Source of the DNA: Bacteroidota bacterium
GTDB lineage: Bacteria > Bacteroidota > Bacteroidia > B-17B0 > Aurantibacillaceae
Assembly (NCBI GenBank): GCA_016702705.1
Contig: JADJDM010000024.1
Location: 1 to 64,000, forward strand
DNA length: 64,000 nucleotides
Direction: 5' to 3'
The notes beneath the pieces were generated by a model. It made no database searches, was not told the DNA's origin, and saw only the letters and a list, made by a program, of their open reading frames with translations. Each line of letters begins with the position of its first letter. Positions within the stretch are counted from its first letter, which is position 1. This document shows positions 27,224 to 35,463 of the stretch, piece after piece. The position numbers and the translations under genes are program-made.

Positions 27224-28192
27224 TTACTTCCTCGTTTTCTTTTTTCTTCCTGGAGGTCTTTTTTTGCTGGGTGAAAAAGAATTTCTGCTACCCGCACTTG
27301 CTGATTTTGATTTTGTTTTATGCGATGATTTTCCATGTGCAGGTTTTCCTGTACTTGGTTTTCCATGCGCAGGTCTTCCAGCACTTGGTTTACCTGATAA
27401 AGGTCTTCCTTGACTAGGTTTTTTGAAAGGACGTTTTACTTTATTATTGTTATCCGTATTTTTTGCTTCGGAAGAAGAATTTTCGATGAGTTTAAATATT
27501 ACTTCCATTTCTGATGGAACAATTTCTCTCCATTCTCCTAATGGAATTCCTTTAAGCGGAATATTCATTATTCGTATACGTTCAAGCTTTGTTACTTCAT
27601 ACCCAAAGTACTCGCACATCCTGCGTATTTGTCGGTTTAAACCTTGCACTAAAATTATACGGAAAATAAATGGCGCTTCTTTTTTTATCACACATTTTTT
27701 TGTCCGCTCTCCAAGTATAGGAACACCGCTCGACATGCCAGCTAAAAACTCATCAGTAACCAATTTGTTTACTGTAACTATATATTCTTTTTCATGATTA
27801 TTAGAGGCGCGTAAAATTTTGTTTACGATGTCGCCATTATTAGTAAGCAAAATTAATCCTTGCGAATCTTTATCAAGTCTTCCGATTGGGAAAATGCGTG
27901 AGCTGTGATTTACATAATCAATAATATTTCCATCAGTTCCTTCTTCGGTAGTACAGGTAACTCCAACAGGTTTGTTAAATGCAATGTAAATATTGTTTTC
28001 AGCTGTTTTAGGTTCGATGGCTTGACCATTAACTTTCACGAGGTCTTTTGCTAACACACGGTCGCCAATACCAGCTTTTTTCCCGTTTATGGTTACAAGA
28101 CCACGCTCAATAAATTTATCAGCTTCACGTCTCGAACATATCCCGCTTTCGCTAATGTATTTATTTAATCTTGTTGAGTTGTCTTCTTGCAT
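27224..28192 (-). CDS. rluF: 23S rRNA pseudouridine synthase, RluF-like
   Basis: An S4 RNA-binding domain (about residues 6-60) is followed by an RsuA/RluF-type catalytic domain with the active-site aspartate D107 in GRLDKDSQG. The block GLNRQIRRMCEYFGYEV fits RluF/RluB. RluF modifies U2604 in helix 80 of 23S rRNA. The last 70 residues are a basic Lys/Pro/Gly/Ser tail of short imperfect repeats (GKPSAGRPAHGKPSTGKPAH), probably disordered and RNA-binding. The low-complexity tail also keeps other frames open on the opposite strand. RluB or RsuA specificity cannot be fully excluded. Confidence 0.88.
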   Translation of the reverse strand: MQEDNSTRLNKYISESGICSRREADKFIERGLVTINGKKAGIGDRVLAKDLVKVNGQAIEPKTAENNIYIAFNKPVGVTCTTEEGTDGNIIDYVNHSSRIFPIGRLDKDSQGLILLTNNGDIVNKILRASNNHEKEYIVTVNKLVTDEFLAGMSSGVPILGERTKKCVIKKEAPFIFRIILVQGLNRQIRRMCEYFGYEVTKLERIRIMNIPLKGIPLGEWREIVPSEMEVIFKLIENSSSEAKNTDNNNKVKRPFKKPSQGRPLSGKPSAGRPAHGKPSTGKPAHGKSSHKTKSKSASAGSRNSFSPSKKRPPGRKKKTRK

Positions 28193-28270
28193 TGGTACTT
28201 TGTTTTAGGCTGACTATTTAGTACAATATTAGTATTTATTCACTCAATTACATCCAAATTAATTAATTAA

Positions 28271-28298
28271 AAAACCCTGAAGCACGCTTCAGGGTTTT
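28271..28298 (-). terminator. Terminator of the rimP-nusA-infB operon
   Basis: AAAACCCTGAAG and CTTCAGGGTTTT pair around CACG, with the T run on either strand. It lies 59 bases past the infB stop and before rluF. Confidence 0.85.
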
Positions 28299-28323
28299 AA
28301 TACTATTTGAATATTTATTTAAA

Positions 28324-28346
28324 GTCAGGCTGAGTTTGACGAAGCC
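28324..28346. repeat. REP-like element near the infB stop
   Basis: It reads GTCAGGCTGAG...GACGAAGCC, a form I recall as a frequent intergenic element in Bacteroidota genomes. It lies 11 bases from the infB stop codon. It may be related to the GAGCGGAGTCGA words near 27060. Confidence 0.4.
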
Positions 28347-28356
28347 TCACTGTTAA

Positions 28357-31260
28357 TTAAAGTTTTGCTTTAATCTCAACCATTTCGTATCCTTCAATGA
28401 TATCACCAACGTTGATGTCGTTAAACTTATCGATGTTTAAACCGCACTCGTATCCAGTTGCAACTTCTTTTACATCATCTTTAAAACGTTTTAAAGAACC
28501 TAATGCACCAGAGTGAATAACGATACCATCTCTAATAATACGAACCTTAGTATTACGATTTACTTTACCATCTAATACATAGCAACCTGCAATGGTACCA
28601 ACTTTAGTAATTTTGAATACTTCACGTATTTCGATGTTACAAGTAATTTTCTCTTCAAACTCAGGAGCTAACATACCTTCCATCGCTGCTTTAACTTCGT
28701 TGATTGCATCGTAGATAATAGAATATAAACGAACATCAATCTCTTCTGTTTCAGCTAACTTACGTGCATTTAAAGTAGGGCGCACTTGGAAACCTAAGAT
28801 GATAGCGTTAGATGCTGATGCTAACATTACATCACTCTCGCTAATTGCACCTACCGCTTTTAAGATAATATTTACCTGAACTTTTTCAGTAGATAATTTT
28901 AATAATGAATCGGATAATGCTTCAACCGAACCATCCACATCACCTTTTACAATCACGTTTAATTCTTTGAAATCACCAATTGCTAAACGACGATCAATTT
29001 CATCTAATGTAATATGCTTACGAGCACGCATTCCTTGCTCACGTTGTAATTGTAAACGTTTGGTTGCTAATTCACGCGCTTCTCTTTCATCGCTTAATAC
29101 GTGGAATTTATCACCTGCTTGTGGCGCACCGTTTAAACCTAATAACATCACTGGAATCGATGGGCCTGCTTCTTTTATTTTTACTCCTCTTTCGTTGTTT
29201 AATGCTTTTACACGACCGTGAAATGCACCTGCTAACACAACATCTCCAACTCTTAATGTACCTGTTTCAACAAGGATAGTAGCTTCATAACCACGACCTT
29301 TATCTAATTTGGTTTCAATAACAGTTCCGCTTGCACGGCGTTTTGGATTTGCTTTTAGTTCTAACATCTCTGCTTCTAACAATACTTTTTCTAAAAGCAA
29401 GTCGATGTTTTTACCTTGTTTAGCAGAAATCTCTTGACACTGGAATTTACCACCCCATTCTTCAACAAGGATGTTCATTGCCGCTAAGGTCTCTCTAATT
29501 TTTTCAGGATTTGCTCCTGGCTTATCAATTTTATTAATTGCAAAAATCATTGGAACGCCTGCTGCTTGTGCATGCGTAATTGCTTCTTTTGTTTGAGGCA
29601 TTACGCTATCGTCAGCAGCAATCACAATAATTGCAATATCCGTTACTTTAGCACCACGTGCACGCATCGCTGTAAAGGCTTCGTGACCAGGAGTATCTAA
29701 GAACGTAATATTTTTTCCGTTTTCTAATTTTACGTTATAAGCACCAATATGTTGAGTGATACCACCTGCTTCACCAGCAATTACATTTGCTTTACGAACA
29801 AAATCTAATAAAGATGTTTTACCATGATCAACGTGACCCATCACCGTTACAACTGGCGGACGAGGTAATAAATCTTCTGGTTTATCTTCTTCTTCTTTAA
29901 TAGATTCTTGCGCTTCAACAGTTACAAATTCAACTTGGAATCCAAACTCTTCAACAACAATCGAAATAGTTTCAGCATCTAAACGTTGGTTAATAGATAC
30001 GAATAAACCTAATTGCATACATGTTGAAATAACTTGTGTAACCGGTACACTCATCATTTGCGATAATTGTGCAGCCGAAATAAATTCGGTTACACGTAAT
30101 ACTTTTTTCTCTAATTCAGCATTATCTGCATCCTCTTGCATTTTCTCACGATTCTCTTCACGCTTCTCTCTTCTGTATTTAGAAGATTTAGATTTCGAAC
30201 CGGTTTTTTGACTTAAACGCGCAAGGGTTTCTTTAATTTGTGCTTGAATTTCTTCGTCAGTAAGTGCAGGTTTAGCTTCTCTTTTAACTGGTCCGCGGCT
30301 TCTGTCGTTTCTGTCTTTGTTAAATTTATCTTTAGCAGCAACTGCTTGTTTTTGTCCAAGCGTTTTAATTTCCTGTGGAGAAACACTTCCTTTTTTGATA
30401 CGTTTTCTTTTCTTTCTATCAGCGTTGTGCTGATCAGCAGACGACGTAGGTTTTTTCTCTACCGGAAGTATAATGTTACCTAGGATTTTTGGTCCTTCTA
30501 ATTTTTGGAATTTAGTAGCTAAGAAATCTTCTTTCGGTTCTTCATTTACCTTTGGCGTTTCAACTTTAGGCTCTTCAACTACTTTTGGGATTTCAACAAC
30601 AGGCTCTTCTTTTTTAGCTTTACCTTTTTTCTTTTTTGCTTCTACTTCCGCTTTTTCAGCATCTGCTTTTGCAGTTTTTTCGTCGTCTTTTTCTTTCTTC
30701 GTTTTTTTGTCGGGCTTCGTTTTTTGATTTAATGCACTTAAATCCATTTTACCTAACACCTTAGGGCCATCAAGCGTTACGCCTTCAGCTTTTACAACTT
30801 CATTTTTTGCATTTTCTTTAGCAAGTGCTTCTGCCTTTTCTTGCTCAGCAGCTTTTGCTAATTCTTGAACTTTTAGTTCTTCAGCAATGCGATCTCTTTG
30901 TTCTTTCTTAAGTGATTCAAGAACTTTATCAGTTGCAGATTGTCCAGAATGATCTTTAATGATAACGTTATCATCCTTATCATCTTTTTTCTTTTGCGTA
31001 ACCAACTTAGAATCATCAAGCACAACAGCTTCTTTCTTCTCACGAATGGTTTGCCCAACTTGCGCAGCTTCTTCTTTAGCTGACTTATCACCTTGGTATT
31101 CTTTAAGCAATAGTTTGTACTCAGTTTCGCCTATTTTCCCGTTAGGATCGGCTTTTATCTTGAAACTTTTAGCCGAAAGAAAATCAACTATCGTACTTAA
31201 CGATAAATTAAATTCCTTAGCAACCTTGCTTAAACGATATGATTGTTGATTTTCTGACAT
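28357..31260 (-). CDS. infB: Translation initiation factor IF-2
   Basis: GTPase that brings initiator fMet-tRNA to the 30S subunit. The N-terminal IF2_N motif (residues about 5-55) is followed by a long charged Lys/Glu-rich linker (about 60-380). The G domain starts near residue 470 with GHVDHGKTS (G475), followed by DTPGHEAF and NKIDKPGA. Domains II, III and the C-terminal tRNA-binding domain follow to residue 967. The length is normal for Bacteroidota, whose IF-2 linkers are long. It is the third gene of the conserved rimP-nusA-infB operon, 68 bases after nusA. Confidence 0.97.
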   Translation of the reverse strand: MSENQQSYRLSKVAKEFNLSLSTIVDFLSAKSFKIKADPNGKIGETEYKLLLKEYQGDKSAKEEAAQVGQTIREKKEAVVLDDSKLVTQKKKDDKDDNVIIKDHSGQSATDKVLESLKKEQRDRIAEELKVQELAKAAEQEKAEALAKENAKNEVVKAEGVTLDGPKVLGKMDLSALNQKTKPDKKTKKEKDDEKTAKADAEKAEVEAKKKKGKAKKEEPVVEIPKVVEEPKVETPKVNEEPKEDFLATKFQKLEGPKILGNIILPVEKKPTSSADQHNADRKKRKRIKKGSVSPQEIKTLGQKQAVAAKDKFNKDRNDRSRGPVKREAKPALTDEEIQAQIKETLARLSQKTGSKSKSSKYRREKREENREKMQEDADNAELEKKVLRVTEFISAAQLSQMMSVPVTQVISTCMQLGLFVSINQRLDAETISIVVEEFGFQVEFVTVEAQESIKEEEDKPEDLLPRPPVVTVMGHVDHGKTSLLDFVRKANVIAGEAGGITQHIGAYNVKLENGKNITFLDTPGHEAFTAMRARGAKVTDIAIIVIAADDSVMPQTKEAITHAQAAGVPMIFAINKIDKPGANPEKIRETLAAMNILVEEWGGKFQCQEISAKQGKNIDLLLEKVLLEAEMLELKANPKRRASGTVIETKLDKGRGYEATILVETGTLRVGDVVLAGAFHGRVKALNNERGVKIKEAGPSIPVMLLGLNGAPQAGDKFHVLSDEREARELATKRLQLQREQGMRARKHITLDEIDRRLAIGDFKELNVIVKGDVDGSVEALSDSLLKLSTEKVQVNIILKAVGAISESDVMLASASNAIILGFQVRPTLNARKLAETEEIDVRLYSIIYDAINEVKAAMEGMLAPEFEEKITCNIEIREVFKITKVGTIAGCYVLDGKVNRNTKVRIIRDGIVIHSGALGSLKRFKDDVKEVATGYECGLNIDKFNDINVGDIIEGYEMVEIKAKL

Positions 31261-31328
31261 GTTTGTCTGCTTCCTTTTCTTCTTTTAAATCTAAACTCTT
31301 TATACCTATTTTTCTAAATAGTAACCTA

Positions 31329-32588
31329 TTAATCTTCAAACTCAGAAGCTAATACTTTTCTAATATTCAATATTTCTTCTTCACTAATTGAAGTACGACG
31401 TTTAATCTCTTCAATAGATAGTTCTAATACTGATTTTGCTGTATCGCAACCAATGTTTTTCAACTCTTCTAAAACTGATGCTTCAATTTCATCAGAGAAT
31501 TCTACTAAATCAACATCCTCATCATCTGCATCTTCCACATCACGATATACATCTACTTCGTAACCTGTTAATTTACCAGCTAATTTAATATTGAAACCAC
31601 CTTTACCAATTGCTAACGAAATTTGGTCAGGCTTTAAATATACTGAAGCACGCTTAGTATCTTCATCTAACTTAATAGTTGTGATTTTAGCTGGGCTTAA
31701 TGCACGTTGAATAAATAACACTGGGTTTGTTGTGAAATTGATAACATCAATGTTCTCATTTTTCAACTCACGAACAATACCATGAATACGAGAACCTTTC
31801 ATACCAACACAAGCACCTACTGGATCAATACGCTCGTCATAAGATTCAACAGCAACTTTTGCTCTCTCACCTGGCTCACGAACAATTTTTTTGATAGTAA
31901 TTAAACCATCAGCAATTTCAGGAACTTCCATTTCAAACATACGCTCCAAGAAAACTGGAGATGTACGAGAAAGTACAATTGCTGGCGTTCCGTTTTTCAT
32001 ATCAACACGTGATACTACCGATTTAACGTTATCACCTTTTTTGAAAAAGTCAGAAGGAATTTGTTCTGTTTTTGGCAACAACAATTCATTTCCTTCATCA
32101 TCCAATAATAAAATTTCTTTTTTCCAGATTTGGTAAACCTCTGCTGTAACGATTTCTCCAACACGTTCTTTGTACTTGTTGAATACTTCGTTTTTCTCTA
32201 ATTCAAGAATTTTTTGAACTAAGTTTTGACGAACAGCTAATACCGCTCTACGACCGAAATCTTCTAAACGTACTGGTTCTGTAACCTCTTCGCCAATTTC
32301 GAAATCGTCACCAACTTTTTTTGAATCGGTTAAACTAATATGTTTACTCTCATCATAGTCGAATGAATCTTCTGCAAATTCATCATCAACCACAACGCGG
32401 TTTTTCCAGATTTCTAAATCCCCTTTATCAGGGTTTACAATGATATCGAAGTTTTTGTCGCTTCCGTATTTTTTAATCAACATACTGCGAAACACATCTT
32501 CGATAATTGACATTAAGGTAACACGATCTACGTTTTTGATGTCCTTAAACTCAGAAAACGATTCGATTAGATTAACTGCCTGTAGCAT
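31329..32588 (-). CDS. nusA: Transcription termination/antitermination factor NusA
   Basis: It binds RNA polymerase and nascent RNA and affects pausing, termination and antitermination. The N-terminal NusA domain is followed by S1 (about residues 135-200), KH1 (around VGMKGSRIHGIVREL) and KH2 (around LAIGKGGFNIKLAGKLTG), then an acidic segment and a C-terminal helical repeat-like region. At 419 aa it is the usual length for this phylum. The start codon lies nine bases after the rimP stop, so the two are one transcript. Confidence 0.96.
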   Translation of the reverse strand: MLQAVNLIESFSEFKDIKNVDRVTLMSIIEDVFRSMLIKKYGSDKNFDIIVNPDKGDLEIWKNRVVVDDEFAEDSFDYDESKHISLTDSKKVGDDFEIGEEVTEPVRLEDFGRRAVLAVRQNLVQKILELEKNEVFNKYKERVGEIVTAEVYQIWKKEILLLDDEGNELLLPKTEQIPSDFFKKGDNVKSVVSRVDMKNGTPAIVLSRTSPVFLERMFEMEVPEIADGLITIKKIVREPGERAKVAVESYDERIDPVGACVGMKGSRIHGIVRELKNENIDVINFTTNPVLFIQRALSPAKITTIKLDEDTKRASVYLKPDQISLAIGKGGFNIKLAGKLTGYEVDVYRDVEDADDEDVDLVEFSDEIEASVLEELKNIGCDTAKSVLELSIEEIKRRTSISEEEILNIRKVLASEFED

Positions 32589-32597
32589 AGCTTTTTG

Positions 32598-33065
32598 TTA
32601 TTTGAATGATAAAACTAATTTAGTTTCCTTTATCTCCTGTAAAGGAATTGTTATTTGTTCTGTTATTATTTGTTTTTTCTTTTTTTCGTCCTTAACGGTT
32701 TTTGAACTTTCCACTACAATTGCATCCGCTTCTTTGTATGAAATTAACTTGCCGTTTATTTTATTACCGTCCTTCTTCACCACATCTACCTCACGTCCAA
32801 TGTTTTTTTGGTACTGTTTTTCAACCACAAAAGCCTCATCAATACCAGCCGAAGAAACCATTAATTCAAAGTCTTCCTGCTCACGATCCAATGATGATTC
32901 GATGTGGCGGCTCATATCAATACAATCGCTAATAGCGATGTTCGACAAGCCATCCAACAACACTTCGATGCGCTTGTTAGGACTTACTTTTACAGAAATA
33001 ATGAAACGGTCGGTTCCTTTTAATTTCTCTTCTACGAGTTGTGTTATGCTTTGTACTGTAATCAT
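32598..33065 (-). CDS. rimP: Ribosome maturation factor RimP
   Basis: It helps assemble the 30S ribosomal subunit. The 155-aa protein has the N-terminal RimP domain (ISVKVSPNKRIEVLLDGL, C.D.MSRHIESSLDR) and a C-terminal SH3-like domain rich in Lys. It leads the rimP-nusA-infB operon. Its start is preceded by a strong hairpin at 33076-33098 and a near-perfect Bacteroidota promoter at 33121-33151, which suggests leader-based control. Confidence 0.93.
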   Translation of the reverse strand: MITVQSITQLVEEKLKGTDRFIISVKVSPNKRIEVLLDGLSNIAISDCIDMSRHIESSLDREQEDFELMVSSAGIDEAFVVEKQYQKNIGREVDVVKKDGNKINGKLISYKEADAIVVESSKTVKDEKKKKQIITEQITIPLQEIKETKLVLSFK

Positions 33066-33075
33066 GTTTAAACAA

Positions 33076-33098
33076 AGAGGGGACTTTCGGTCCCCTCT
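33076..33098 (-). promoter_or_regulatory. Leader hairpin of the rimP operon
   Basis: On the minus strand AGAGGGGAC and GTCCCCTCT pair around CGAAA, ten bases upstream of the rimP ATG and inside the predicted 48-base leader. The GC-rich nine-base-pair stem stands out in AT-rich DNA. It lacks a T run, so translation control or mRNA protection is likelier than termination. Confidence 0.6.
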
Positions 33099-33120
33099 GT
33101 CATTTTTCTTATTTCGGCTG

Positions 33121-33151
33121 CAAATATAGGTGTTTTTTTGGGAAATGCAAA
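33121..33151 (-). promoter_or_regulatory. Promoter of the rimP-nusA-infB operon
   Basis: On the minus strand TTTG (33151-33148), a 19-base spacer and TATATTTG (33128-33121) match the Bacteroidota consensus exactly. The predicted transcription start is about 33114. Confidence 0.75.
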
Positions 33152-33180
33152 ATTTTAGGGGATTTACTCAGTTTTGCCTT

Positions 33181-34137
33181 TTATTTGCATATTTCTCGCA
33201 ATTTCTCCACTTCCTTATCCTTATTCATTATCTTATCAAAAACACTATAACTTACGGGGTAATCAGGCATTATGCCCCGCTTTGTATCGGGTACTTTTAT
33301 GGCGTGTGTTAAATGATATAAAGGAATTTGCACAATAGAACCTGTGTTTGGTAAAATTACTTTTCCACTAATCATTGCATTGCTTCCTGTTTGTGTGCCT
33401 CCTGTTTCTTCGCCAATCGTTTTTGCTCCTGCTTTAAATTTTAAGTAGGAAGCTGTAACACCCGACATTGAAAAGGAACGGCCATTTGTTATAACGTAAA
33501 CGTTTCCGTTATAGTGATTTCGATAACGGGGCAAGGCCAAAAAATAATGTGTCCACCTACCTTTTTTAACCCAAGAAATTGGATAAATGCCAAATGAAAA
33601 GATAGTTAAGCGTGAAGCAAAGCCTATTTTTATCTTAGGATTAAGCGGCAAGAGATTTGGCGTTCTTCCAAACGGAAAGCTAAATGGCTTTGGTAATAAA
33701 TAGGTTAGGAGGTAGGTTCCTTTTCCTACTTTGCCACCGCCATTATCGCGAACATCAATAGCAAGGTTAGTAATTTCGGGATGCTTTTTTAAATATTTGA
33801 ATGATTTTCTAATAACTCTCCTCCATTTTTTACCGGCAAAATTATCTATATCTAATATTGCTAGGTTTTTGCAAACAGTGTCGATTTTAAATTTAGCTTT
33901 TGAGTTTTTGAAGATAATACTCTTGTCGTGCACAACTTGCAATTTCAAGGTGTCGAATTTTGAACCTATGTGATTTACAGTTATATTTTGTGTGTCTCCT
34001 TTCAAAGTGCGAACTTGTAAGTCGTATGTAGAATCAGGTTTGTAAGCCGCAGCATAAAAATACTTGAACCTATCTAAACTTAAATTTTGTTTTTTGTAAG
34101 TGGTGTTTAATCCATCGCTCGAAAAAGTGCTGTACAT
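33181..34137 (-). CDS. S41 family peptidase, C-terminal part (frameshifted)
   Basis: This is the catalytic part of a C-terminal-processing (tricorn/CtpA-like) serine peptidase. A linker is followed by the S41 core, with IDVRDNGGGKVGKG and the nucleophile region NGRSFSMSG (about residues 218-226), then EETGGTQTG. The N-terminal 184 residues are encoded by 34107-34661. The two frames join as VIEK-MYSTFSSDGLN if one A is added to the A5 run at about 34133-34137. The frames are offset by 3n+2, as one lost base would give. Substrates are unknown. Confidence 0.82.
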   Translation of the reverse strand: MYSTFSSDGLNTTYKKQNLSLDRFKYFYAAAYKPDSTYDLQVRTLKGDTQNITVNHIGSKFDTLKLQVVHDKSIIFKNSKAKFKIDTVCKNLAILDIDNFAGKKWRRVIRKSFKYLKKHPEITNLAIDVRDNGGGKVGKGTYLLTYLLPKPFSFPFGRTPNLLPLNPKIKIGFASRLTIFSFGIYPISWVKKGRWTHYFLALPRYRNHYNGNVYVITNGRSFSMSGVTASYLKFKAGAKTIGEETGGTQTGSNAMISGKVILPNTGSIVQIPLYHLTHAIKVPDTKRGIMPDYPVSYSVFDKIMNKDKEVEKLREICK

Positions 34138-34661
34138 TTTTCGATTACATCTTTTGCTTTATTTCCATTAATAGAAATAATTTCATCGCCCTTCTGTAAT
34201 TTTTTGTCTTTAAGTATGTATTGTTTTACATAAAGTTTGTTCGTGTCAATTATCCACAAGTTGCCTGGGAACATTGGGCGGTTAACTGAATTTATGTTTT
34301 TGGTGTACTTTTTTGAAGGAATAGCAGCAGTGTGTCCGCAACCAATTTTTGCAATTATTTGTCGCACATAAAAACGAAATTGAAACTCGTTTAAGGAATC
34401 GGTGATGTTACTTTTTATGCTCTCAACATATAAATGCAAAGAGTCTTTTGAAATATAATGATATGGATCGGGATGAAAATGTTTTAATCGTTTTTCTAAA
34501 ACATCTAAATCTTGTTTTAATTGTGATGGCGAATATTTTTGATCAATATTGTAACTTGTTTTTTGAGCAAAGGAAAAATTAGTGCAAGCAAAAAGCAAGC
34601 ATAATAAAAATGTAACTGTGCTTTTTGTTTTAAAATGTTTTATGTTGTTATTGTTTGGCAA
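34107..34661 (-). CDS. S41 family peptidase, N-terminal part (frameshifted)
   Basis: It has a signal peptide (cleavage near NFSFA), a helical S41 N-terminal domain (LKQDLDVLEKRLKHFHPDPYHY) and a PDZ-like segment ending KLQKGDEIISINGNKAKDVIEK. The frame then reads CTALFRAMD and stops, while the adjacent frame continues the family sequence. The intact product would be about 490 aa and periplasmic. Its start overlaps the end of the membrane-protein gene upstream by 14 bases, so the two are cotranscribed. Confidence 0.82.
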   Translation of the reverse strand: MPNNNNIKHFKTKSTVTFLLCLLFACTNFSFAQKTSYNIDQKYSPSQLKQDLDVLEKRLKHFHPDPYHYISKDSLHLYVESIKSNITDSLNEFQFRFYVRQIIAKIGCGHTAAIPSKKYTKNINSVNRPMFPGNLWIIDTNKLYVKQYILKDKKLQKGDEIISINGNKAKDVIEKCTALFRAMD

Positions 34662-35316
34662 TTGTTTTTTTTGATTTTCTTTTATTTACTTCGTATACAA
34701 TTAAAGGAACTAATAAAACGGTTGGCCCTAGCCAAGCAACAATTTCTGGTGCATGTATCCAACGATTATTATTGTTTACTAAAAATGCAGTAAATGCGCC
34801 AATATAACTGCCCAACATTCCGCCAATGTGTTGCATGAGCCAATAGTTTTTCTCTTTTATTTTCCCACGATAGCGTTGTATATTGGAGTAGGAGCCTCTA
34901 ATTCCAATAGAACCAAATACTATACAAATGATAGCAAATTGCAATTGATTTTTAATAATTAAAACACCAAGTGTAACTAAGGAAAGATTTATTAAAATAT
35001 TTACGAAATCAGTTGCCCAATCATACCAAGCTGCTTTTTGTTCGAGGTGCAATTTTTTTAGTTTAAGCGAACGTAAGGCTGTAAAACAAGAATGATAAGT
35101 GAAAATGGAAATGAAAAACAAAAACCAATTTTGTTTGTATAATGAAACATAAAGTGACGTAACAAACACAACCGTCATAGCCCAAAAATAAACTGAGCCA
35201 AAGGGACGATGTTGCTTGATTTTGTTTCTAAAAATAATTGCGCCTAAACCAGCAAGTAAGGAAACGCAGCCCGCTAGCACGTGAACAAAGAGTGAATATT
35301 TTATGAATTGTTCCAT
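34648..35316 (-). CDS. DUF2306-like integral membrane protein
   Basis: This 222-aa protein has about six to seven predicted membrane helices (starting FVHVLAGCVSLLAGLGAIIF). The arrangement resembles the DUF2306 predicted membrane family, with conserved-looking HxxxG and WLMQHIGGMLGSYIGAF segments. Function unknown. The ATG at 35316 is preferred over a TTG eight codons earlier, because MEQFIKYSLFVHVLAG is a more usual opening. It overlaps the S41 peptidase gene. Confidence 0.65.
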   Translation of the reverse strand: MEQFIKYSLFVHVLAGCVSLLAGLGAIIFRNKIKQHRPFGSVYFWAMTVVFVTSLYVSLYKQNWFLFFISIFTYHSCFTALRSLKLKKLHLEQKAAWYDWATDFVNILINLSLVTLGVLIIKNQLQFAIICIVFGSIGIRGSYSNIQRYRGKIKEKNYWLMQHIGGMLGSYIGAFTAFLVNNNNRWIHAPEIVAWLGPTVLLVPLIVYEVNKRKSKKTIAKQ

Positions 35317-35463
35317 TTGGTTAATCAGTTGTAGAATCAAAGAATGAGAGAATAGTATTTTGTTGCTAATTTAAATCTTCTTTTGTTAATAGCACATTAA
35401 TTGTTTTAAGTTTAATAAACATTTGTATTTTAGTAGAATAAATTATTTTTTAATCTAGTTTTC

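Noticed and set aside
27190..27417. Open frames on the plus strand opposite the rluF 3' end
   Set aside because: They mirror the low-complexity Lys/Pro/Gly tail of rluF and have no start signal or family match.
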